Below, piece by piece: positions 1-5,143 of a DNA stretch of 5,143 bases (position 1 is its first letter; each line of letters starts with the position of its first letter). The notes under the pieces are model-generated. The model had not been told where the DNA came from, did not search any database, and saw nothing but the letters and a program-made list of their open reading frames with translations. The position numbers and the translations under genes were made by a program. Origin of the DNA: Verrucomicrobiales bacterium (GTDB taxonomy: Bacteria; Verrucomicrobiota; Verrucomicrobiia; Limisphaerales; UBA1100); assembly GCA_003517285.1 (NCBI GenBank), contig DPAW01000073.1, forward strand, positions 1-5,143, written 5' to 3'.

Positions 1-1968
1 AATATCCATGCCGTTCCCGGCCGAATGTTTCACGAACGCCTTTACGACGTTGTCCGGATAATCGGAGTACCCCACCGCGTTGGAGCCGCGGAAGAGCATC
101 TGGAAACAGATGTTCGGCACGGCCTCGCGCAGTTGACGCAGGCGTTGCCAGGGATCCTCACGCAGGAAACGCATGGCCGTGTCAAACGTCGCTCCGCCCC
201 ACATCTCGAGGCTGAACAAGCCCGGCGTGCGGCGCGCGATGGCGTCCGCAGCATTGAGCATATCCTCTGTGCGCATGCGCGTGGCGAACAAGCTTTGATG
301 CGCGTCGCGCAGGGTGGTGTCGGTAATCAGCAGGCGCTTTTCTTTGCGAGCCCAGGCGGCAAATTTCTCCGCACCCTGCTCCAGCAAAATTTGGCGTGTG
401 CCCGCGGGCGGATCCTGATCGCCGTTATAGTCCGGCTCCGCGATCGGCGCAAACGGCTCCTTCACCTCGAAACCTTTGGCCTGCGGATTGCCGTTCACCA
501 CCACATCGCCAATGTACTTGAGCAACCGGTTCGCGCGATCGCGGCGCGGACGGAAAGTGAAGAGTTCCGGCGTGGTATCGATCAACGTCGTACTCGCCTG
601 CCCCGTGCGGAAGGTTTCGTTCTTGATGACGTTTTCGATGAACGGAATGTTCGTCTGCACGCCGCGAATCCGAAATTCCTTCAGCGCGCGGTCCATGCGA
701 TCAAGCGCAATCGGGAAGCTCATCCCACTGGCGGTGATCTTGACCAGCAACGAATCATAAAACGGCGTGATCACACTGCCCGCATCGCCCTGGCCGCCAT
801 CCAGTCGCAGCCCGAACCCGGCCGCCGAGCGGTAGGCAATGATGCGCCCATAATCGGGCGTGAAGTTATTGGCCGGATCTTCCGTGGTCACCCGGGCCTG
901 CACGGCGTGACCGACACACGGCACGTTCTTTTGCTTGGGCAACTGCATTACGTCCCCGTGCAGTTTCTGTCCCTGCGCAACCTGGATCTGCGCCCGCACC
1001 AAGTCGATGCCGGTCACCACTTCGGTAACCGTGTGCTCCACCTGAATGCGTGGGTTCATCTCGATGAAGTACCACTTTTTGGAATCCATGTCGTACAGGA
1101 ACTCCATGGTGCCGGCGTTGTCATACTTGATGTGCTGAGCCAGTTCCACGGCCGCTATGCAAAGCTCGCTGCGCACAGTTTTATCCAGCGCCACGCTGGG
1201 GGCGATTTCCACAACCTTTTGGTGCCGCCGCTGCACGGAGCAATCGCGCTCATACAAGTGCAACACGTTGCCGTGTTGGTCACCCAGAATCTGCACTTCA
1301 ATGTGCTTGGCACGCGGTACATATTTCTCAAGGAACACTGCGGGATTACCAAACGCCCGGTCGGCCTCGCCGCGAGCCTCATCGAGCAGCCGCTCCAGAT
1401 CCTTGGCCTTTTGCACCACACGCATGCCGCGTCCGCCGCCGCCAAAGGCCGCTTTGATGATCAGCGGGAACCCAATGTCCTTGGCCACCTTAACCGCCTT
1501 GGCGCGGGTGGTGATGGGGTCATCTGTGCCGGGCAAAATCGGCACACCAGCCGCCTTGGCCAACGCGCGTGCCTCGGTCTTGTCACCCATCTTGCGCAAC
1601 AACTCCGGGCGTGGTCCCACAAAGGTGAGTCCTGCCTTGGCGCAGGCCTCGGCAAAGTCGGCGTTCTCCGCCAGAAATCCGTAGCCGGGATGGATGTAAT
1701 TCACCCCGCGCTCTTTGGCCATCTCCACGATGCCCTCAATATCCAGATACGCACCCACCGGGCCCTTGCCCACGCCCACCAGATAGGCTTCATCCGCCTT
1801 GAAACGGTGGACAGCCAGACGATCCTCCTGCGCGTAGATTGCCACGGTGCGCATGTTCATCTCCGTGGCGGCGCGGAAAATGCGGATGGCGATCTCGCTG
1901 CGGTTGGCCGCCATCAATTTCATCGGCCCATCTGCCGATGGTTCAGTCTTCTTTGATTTCCTAGCCAT
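1..1968 (-). CDS. pyc: Pyruvate carboxylase, N-terminal 656 residues (3' end of gene beyond left edge)
   Basis: Biotin-dependent cytoplasmic enzyme that makes oxaloacetate from pyruvate, bicarbonate and ATP (anaplerosis, gluconeogenesis). I translated all 656 codons and found no internal stop. Domains in order: biotin carboxylase N-domain (about 16-128, with ANRSEIAIR near 20-28); ATP-grasp (about 130-340) with K172, the glycine loop GGGGRGMR at 176-183, ERDCSVQRRHQK at 240-251 and FIEMNPRIQVEH at 301-312; biotin carboxylase C-domain (about 352-460); then the start of the carboxyltransferase barrel, TDTTLRDAHQS at 549-559 and FRGSNAVGY at 626-634. D555, Q558 and R627 align with the metal- and pyruvate-site residues D572, Q575 and R644 of Staphylococcus aureus PC, all at a constant offset of 17. 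This carboxyltransferase start excludes acetyl-CoA carboxylase subunit AccC. The family is usually about 1150 residues, so the rest of the barrel and the biotin-carrier domain lie outside. The ATG at 1968 is the first start after an in-frame stop at 2047-2049, with no ATG, GTG or TTG between. M16 or M19 could also start, because residues 1-15 are a polar, lysine-rich extension (MARKSKKTEPSADGP). Confidence 0.96.
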   Translation of the reverse strand, partial: MARKSKKTEPSADGPMKLMAANRSEIAIRIFRAATEMNMRTVAIYAQEDRLAVHRFKADEAYLVGVGKGPVGAYLDIEGIVEMAKERGVNYIHPGYGFLAENADFAEACAKAGLTFVGPRPELLRKMGDKTEARALAKAAGVPILPGTDDPITTRAKAVKVAKDIGFPLIIKAAFGGGGRGMRVVQKAKDLERLLDEARGEADRAFGNPAVFLEKYVPRAKHIEVQILGDQHGNVLHLYERDCSVQRRHQKVVEIAPSVALDKTVRSELCIAAVELAQHIKYDNAGTMEFLYDMDSKKWYFIEMNPRIQVEHTVTEVVTGIDLVRAQIQVAQGQKLHGDVMQLPKQKNVPCVGHAVQARVTTEDPANNFTPDYGRIIAYRSAAGFGLRLDGGQGDAGSVITPFYDSLLVKITASGMSFPIALDRMDRALKEFRIRGVQTNIPFIENVIKNETFRTGQASTTLIDTTPELFTFRPRRDRANRLLKYIGDVVVNGNPQAKGFEVKEPFAPIAEPDYNGDQDPPAGTRQILLEQGAEKFAAWARKEKRLLITDTTLRDAHQSLFATRMRTEDMLNAADAIARRTPGLFSLEMWGGATFDTAMRFLREDPWQRLRQLREAVPNICFQMLFRGSNAVGYSDYPDNVVKAFVKHSAGNGMDI

Positions 1969-2079
1969 GGGGGCGGGCCTTTTAGCAAAAGTACCCCTAA
2001 AAGCAAAGCCGCAAAGGGCCGAATTAAGTAATGATTCTGCCTTGCTTCATACCTGCAAAATGCCACTGTTCTTAGCTCT
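1969..2079. promoter_or_regulatory. Divergent intergenic region between pyc and the exported PHP hydrolase gene
   Basis: This 111-bp gap must hold the upstream signals for both divergent genes, unless they lie inside coding sequence. I find no convincing sigma-70 promoter on either strand. The best plus-strand candidate, TTGCTT at 2042-2047 with ACTGTT 17 bp downstream, matches poorly at -10. There is no GGAGG-type ribosome site before the ATG at 2080. Before pyc, AAAAGG lies about 9 bp upstream of the ATG and is the only weak Shine-Dalgarno candidate. The pentamer GCAAA occurs four times (1985, 2003, 2011, 2055), but that is weak evidence for an operator. The regulatory role is inferred from gene layout only. 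Confidence 0.45.
1979..2003. repeat. 7-bp inverted repeat upstream of pyc
   Basis: CTTTTAG at 1979-1985 and CTAAAAG at 1997-2003 are perfect inverted arms around an 11-nt spacer. In the pyc transcript the hairpin would end about 10 nt before the start codon, and its second arm would include most of the weak AAAAGG ribosome-site candidate. An alternative smaller hairpin, CTTTT-AGC-AAAAG at 1979-1991, shares the same left arm. It could be a control site, an operator or chance in an A/T-rich patch. The arms are visible; any function is inferred. Confidence 0.3.
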
Positions 2080-4605
2080 ATGAGAACCCTGCTGTTATTC
2101 CTGTTTTCCATGTCCTTTGCCACCCAAGCTGCCGTGGAAGCTTTCGAGGTCGGTTCGAGCAATACCGATCAATTGCCCGAAGGAAAGGAAGCCGACGGCA
2201 TCATTGGCGATTTCATATTGCGCAATGACCACGTCACCGCCGTCATTTCCGGCAACCAACCCCTGCGCCGGGCCAACATGAGTACCTTTTACGGCACTGG
2301 CGGCATCACGCCCGGGTGTCTTTATGACCTCACTCTTAACAAGCGCCAAAACGACCAGCTCACCATCTTTGCCCCCGGCAGTCAGCGCGGCGACATCTCG
2401 CACATTCGCATTGCCCGAGCCGGCGGTTCCGGGGACGATGCCGTGGCGGAGATTGAGGTGGTGGTGGCCGCCGAACGCAACAAGGGGCTTTACAAAAAAC
2501 ATGTGTACCGACTGGACTCCACGTCCCGCGGTGTATTGATCACCACTACCTACCGCAACGATTCCAAAGAAGCCCGCCGCGGGAGTGTGGATGACTACTG
2601 GAAACCCTCCGGAAAACGCGGCGAGTTCCAGGGCGTGCGCTGGATTGATGCAGTGGACCCAGCGGATCGCGGCAGTTACGCCGCCGTCTGGGTCAACGGC
2701 CAACGCCGTAGTGGCATCGCGTCAAACCCGGGATCCTTGTCCCTCAAGCCGGGCGAGACGGCGACGTACAAGCGCTTCCTTGCCGTGGCCAACTCCCCCG
2801 CCGCCGCTGTGAGTGAAGCCTTGGTGTACGCTTCGGCCAGCAACAAACTACTGGTCGGTCACCTGAAAGATCCCGCCGGGCAACCGGTGAATGATGCCAC
2901 CTTCGAAATTCGGAGCGGCAATGAAATGCTGCCGGGGTATCCGTTGGGTCAAGGGAAATTTGCCGTGCATCTGCCCGCCGGAGAGTATGGCGTGCGCATC
3001 ACCGATCGCGGCCGCACCACTGTCGACCGCAAGGTATCCCTGCAGGGCAACCAGGCCACAGTGCTGTCCGAAACACTGACCGCCCTTTCGGGTGTCGCCT
3101 TGAACATCACTGACGCCGGCGGCCACTCCATCCCGTGCAAGGTGCAATTCAGCGGCCTCAACGGTACGGAAACCCCCAATCTCGGCCCGCAAAATCGCGC
3201 GCATGGTTGCGTAGATCAATGGCACTCGGAGACGGGGAAGTTTAACGTGCCGCTGGATCCGGGCACATATCGATTGGTCATCACGCGCGGCATTGAGCAC
3301 AGTCATCTCGAACGCGAAGTCACCGTGAAAGCCGGTGAATTTGCGGCTGTGACTGGTAGCCTTGAGCGATTGGTCAACACCACCGGCTGGGTGAGCACGG
3401 ATTTCCACAATCACTCCACGCCTAGCGGCGATAACCAATGTGGCACGGACGATCGCATCATCAATCTGGCCGCCGAGCACATCGAATTCGCGCCGACAAC
3501 CGAGCACAACCGGCTCTACGACTGGACGCCGCACATCCAAAAGCTCGGCCTCACCGAACATCTCCGCACCATCGTCGGCCTCGAACTCACCGGCGGCGGC
3601 GCCGGTTCGCATCACAACGCTTTCCCATTGCCAACGCCCAATCCCTACGCGCAGGACGGCGGCGCGCCGGTGTTTCAGGTCGACCCCCGCCTCAACGCCA
3701 TTGCCCTGCAAAACCATGGCGGCTGGGATCCCGATCGCTGGGTGCACATTAATCACCCCAACCTAACCGAGAAGTTTTGGGATCGCAATCTAGACGGCAA
3801 GGCCGACGGTGGCTTTACAGGGTACGAAAAATACATCAACGCCCTGGAGTCCCAGAACTTTCGCGGCAACGACATTCTCTCCACAGTGCCATGGAAACTA
3901 TATCGACGCGGCACAAGCGAAAGCGTTCGCGAAGTGCGCGAGTTTATCTGGCTGCAAATGCTCAACCAAGGCTACCGCACGCGCGCCATTGCCGTGGCCG
4001 ATGCCCATTCCGTGTACGGCAACGGCGTCGGCGGCTGGCGCACCTACATTCCCAGCAGCACCGATGAACCGGCCAAGATTGATCCGGACGAAATCATCCG
4101 CAACGCCAAGGCCGGCCGGTTGATGCTTACCACCGGCCCGTTTCTAGAAGTCACCGCCAACGGCGCCCTGCCCGGCAGCGATATCACCGCCAAGGATGGC
4201 AAGGTGAACCTGAAGGTGAAAATCCAATGCACCGACTGGGTGCACATCAACCGCGTGCAGGTCCTCGTCAATGGCCGACAGGATCCGAACCTGAATATAA
4301 CCGCTGAGAAAAACCATAAAATGTTTAAAAAGACACCCACGGTGTTTGAAACCACGTTCAGCTTGGATCTCAAGGAAGACACCCACCTCATCGTCGTGGC
4401 CATGGGCGAAAACGCCGATCTCAAAACCGGTTACGGCACCAGCACCAACGCCAGTCTCAAACCCTGTGCCTACATCAACCCCATTTGGGTGGACACCGAC
4501 GGCAACGGATTCCAGCCCAACAAAGACACCCTCGACTGGCCGCTACCGTTGGGCCGACAGGACCCCGCCAAGATTCGTGCGTTGTTAAAGGCGAAGGGGA
4601 ATTAA
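2080..4605 (+). CDS. Exported CehA/McbA-family PHP-type metallohydrolase, 841 aa
   Basis: Predicted secreted or periplasmic metal-dependent hydrolase. Residues 1 to about 21 form a signal peptide: R2, then a Leu/Phe-rich core, with likely cleavage between A17 and A21. There is no lipobox cysteine, so it is not a lipoprotein. About 22-250 is beta-rich and I do not recognise it. About 256-333 and 338-434 each look like a carboxypeptidase-regulatory-type beta-sandwich ending in a GEYGV/GTYRL strand. The PHP domain begins near 436. Metal-ligand candidates, in family order, are D441, H443, H445, D451, E475/H476, E502, H511/H512, H559 (NHP), D641 and H643 (ADAH). TTGPFLEV at 684-691 is typical of the family, followed by a C-terminal beta region with a calcium-loop-like DTDGNG at 805-810. 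Family members include carbaryl hydrolase CehA and McbA, but most homologues have unknown substrates, so a carbamate substrate should not be assumed. The ATG at 2080 is the only start after the in-frame stop at 2032-2034 that keeps the whole signal peptide; it lacks a Shine-Dalgarno. The gene is divergent from pyc and convergent with the DUF3500 gene, so probably monocistronic. Confidence 0.88.
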   Translation: MRTLLLFLFSMSFATQAAVEAFEVGSSNTDQLPEGKEADGIIGDFILRNDHVTAVISGNQPLRRANMSTFYGTGGITPGCLYDLTLNKRQNDQLTIFAPGSQRGDISHIRIARAGGSGDDAVAEIEVVVAAERNKGLYKKHVYRLDSTSRGVLITTTYRNDSKEARRGSVDDYWKPSGKRGEFQGVRWIDAVDPADRGSYAAVWVNGQRRSGIASNPGSLSLKPGETATYKRFLAVANSPAAAVSEALVYASASNKLLVGHLKDPAGQPVNDATFEIRSGNEMLPGYPLGQGKFAVHLPAGEYGVRITDRGRTTVDRKVSLQGNQATVLSETLTALSGVALNITDAGGHSIPCKVQFSGLNGTETPNLGPQNRAHGCVDQWHSETGKFNVPLDPGTYRLVITRGIEHSHLEREVTVKAGEFAAVTGSLERLVNTTGWVSTDFHNHSTPSGDNQCGTDDRIINLAAEHIEFAPTTEHNRLYDWTPHIQKLGLTEHLRTIVGLELTGGGAGSHHNAFPLPTPNPYAQDGGAPVFQVDPRLNAIALQNHGGWDPDRWVHINHPNLTEKFWDRNLDGKADGGFTGYEKYINALESQNFRGNDILSTVPWKLYRRGTSESVREVREFIWLQMLNQGYRTRAIAVADAHSVYGNGVGGWRTYIPSSTDEPAKIDPDEIIRNAKAGRLMLTTGPFLEVTANGALPGSDITAKDGKVNLKVKIQCTDWVHINRVQVLVNGRQDPNLNITAEKNHKMFKKTPTVFETTFSLDLKEDTHLIVVAMGENADLKTGYGTSTNASLKPCAYINPIWVDTDGNGFQPNKDTLDWPLPLGRQDPAKIRALLKAKGN

Positions 4606-4622
4606 CCGAGCGCGGTCGTTAA
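4602..4622. repeat. Palindromic arms spanning the two convergent stop codons
   Basis: TTAAC at 4602-4606 and GTTAA at 4618-4622 are perfect 5-bp inverted arms, and an inner ACCG-AGCG-CGGT mini-hairpin sits at 4605-4616. The TAA of the plus-strand hydrolase (4603-4605) and the TAA of the minus-strand DUF3500 gene (4619-4621) each lie in one arm. The symmetry partly follows from two TAA stops facing each other. The stems are short and no T-tract follows on either strand, so this is not a convincing intrinsic terminator, though it is the only candidate in the 13-bp gap. Confidence 0.25.
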
Positions 4623-5143
4623 CGGTGATGCTGCCGGTAATGCTGCCGGAGCAGGTCCTTGCCGTAATCGTTCCCGTTTGGTGTTCGAATTACAGTGTGG
4701 ATGTGCTGGCGCGTGGGCACACGTGACCGGGCTAGGGCAATCGGGCGCTGGTGATCAAACTCGATCAGAATCACGGGACTCTGGATGCGATAGTAAAACA
4801 CGCTCTCCTTCCCCGTCCCACCCAGCCATCCGAAATAAGTGCTGTCCATGTGTTTCTTCACATCCGCCAGCTTCACTTTGGCGTGGCCTTCAGCCATGTG
4901 CCCCACATACACGCCGATCAATTCGAGTAACTTCTCCTGTTGCGGAGCCGTTAAGGCATCGCCGCGAATACCCATATAATCGAGCACCTGATTGTCGCGA
5001 AACGCCTCACCGATATTATTAGTTGGGCCCTTGGCATCCCCCACGATTGCCTTTGCCCGCTGTTCGGCATCGAGCATCTGGAGGAACGCCAACCCCTTGT
5101 CCTGCTCGGTCTGACAAACCTCCGCCCCCTTGAATTGACCGCC
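4619..5143 (-). CDS. DUF3500 family protein, C-terminal 174 residues (5' end beyond right edge)
   Basis: Function unknown; assigned to the DUF3500 family by recognisable C-terminal blocks. The reading frame is open to the window edge, and the visible fragment begins [21 protein letters not shown] at 5090-5092 could be mistaken for a start, but homology-like sequence continues upstream, so it is an internal leucine. Features in order: [14 protein letters not shown], the usual helical segment; a predicted helix around [46 protein letters not shown]; and the C-terminal signature [15 protein letters not shown] at 4705-4661, followed by KDLLRQHY. The conserved H, D and N residues in these blocks suggest a metal or catalytic site, but this is not established for the family. 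Full-length members are usually about 350-400 residues, so roughly half is missing, including any signal peptide. The final residues QHYRQHHR come from a short tandem duplication. The gene converges on the PHP hydrolase with 13 bp between stops. Confidence 0.85.
   Translation of the reverse strand, partial: GGQFKGAEVCQTEQDKGLAFLQMLDAEQRAKAIVGDAKGPTNNIGEAFRDNQVLDYMGIRGDALTAPQQEKLLELIGVYVGHMAEGHAKVKLADVKKHMDSTYFGWLGGTGKESVFYYRIQSPVILIEFDHQRPIALARSRVPTRQHIHTVIRTPNGNDYGKDLLRQHYRQHHR
4624..4647. repeat. Two-copy 12-bp tandem repeat at the 3' end of the DUF3500 gene
   Basis: GGTGATGCTGCC (4624-4635) is followed directly by GGTAATGCTGCC (4636-4647), 11 of 12 bases identical. On the coding strand the two units encode RQHY and RQHH, just before the final R and the stop. 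The duplication keeps frame and lengthens the basic, His-rich tail by four residues, consistent with replication slippage. Confidence 0.6.

Noticed and set aside
25..1956. 643-codon open frame on the plus strand, opposite pyruvate carboxylase
   Set aside because: It is codon-aligned with the true minus-strand gene, so it stays open simply because pyc here uses no TTA, CTA or TCA codons. Its translation is rich in His, Arg, Ala and Leu with no domain or coherent fold signal, while the opposite strand reads as a textbook enzyme.
2042..2070. Sigma-70 promoter for the hydrolase gene (TTGCTT, 17 bp, ACTGTT)
   Set aside because: The -10 hexamer matches the consensus at only two positions and the start would fall almost on the ATG.
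1847..2083. 78-codon plus-strand frame running from inside pyc to the hydrolase start
   Set aside because: Its first 40 or so codons are antisense to the conserved pyc N-terminus and the rest is intergenic; there is no ribosome site or recognisable protein. Only its last seven codons are kept, as a speculative leader.
2848..3756. 302-codon minus-strand frame opposite the hydrolase, and a similar 202-codon frame at 2095-2703
   Set aside because: Both lie wholly inside the well-supported plus-strand gene, have no recognisable motifs and are explained by GC-rich codon usage.
4602..4622. Bidirectional intrinsic terminator
   Set aside because: The arms are only 4-5 bp and no T-tract follows on either strand; the symmetry is largely due to two facing TAA stops.
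5090..5092. TTG as the start of a 157-residue protein on the minus strand
   Set aside because: The same frame is open to the window edge and the family-like sequence continues upstream, so this is an internal leucine of a longer DUF3500 gene.
1..5143. A linked multi-gene system (defence, mobile, biosynthetic)
   Set aside because: The three genes are on alternating strands, belong to unrelated families and are not known to act together; no transposase, integrase, CRISPR, toxin-antitoxin or RNA gene is visible.

Overview
The window holds three protein genes and almost no non-coding DNA. It looks like chromosomal sequence from an environmental bacterium of moderately high GC, most likely Verrucomicrobiota or a related PVC lineage. 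That placement is an inference: large secreted CehA/McbA-type PHP metallohydrolases and DUF3500 proteins are common there, and neither readable start has a strong Shine-Dalgarno site. No ribosomal RNA or other phylogenetic marker is present to prove it.

Layout. Positions 1-1968 (minus strand) carry the first 656 codons of a pyruvate carboxylase; the rest of the gene lies beyond the left edge. A 111-bp gap (1969-2079) separates it from a divergently transcribed gene at 2080-4605 (plus strand). That gene encodes an 841-residue exported protein with a signal peptide, a long beta-rich N-terminal half and a C-terminal PHP-type metal-dependent hydrolase domain of the CehA/McbA family. Only 13 bp separate its stop codon from that of a convergent minus-strand gene at 4619-5143. 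This third gene is the C-terminal 174 residues of a DUF3500 protein and runs off the right edge.

How the genes relate. They do not form one operon: the strand order is minus, plus, minus. Pyruvate carboxylase is a central anaplerotic enzyme (pyruvate + HCO3- + ATP to oxaloacetate). The PHP protein is exported and acts on an unknown substrate. The DUF3500 protein has no established biochemical role. Nothing links the three into a pathway, and I see no mobile element, CRISPR array, RNA gene, phage gene or defence system. The least understood part is the exported metallohydrolase, whose metal site looks complete but whose substrate cannot be read from sequence. The long plus-strand reading frame opposite pyruvate carboxylase is a codon-usage shadow.
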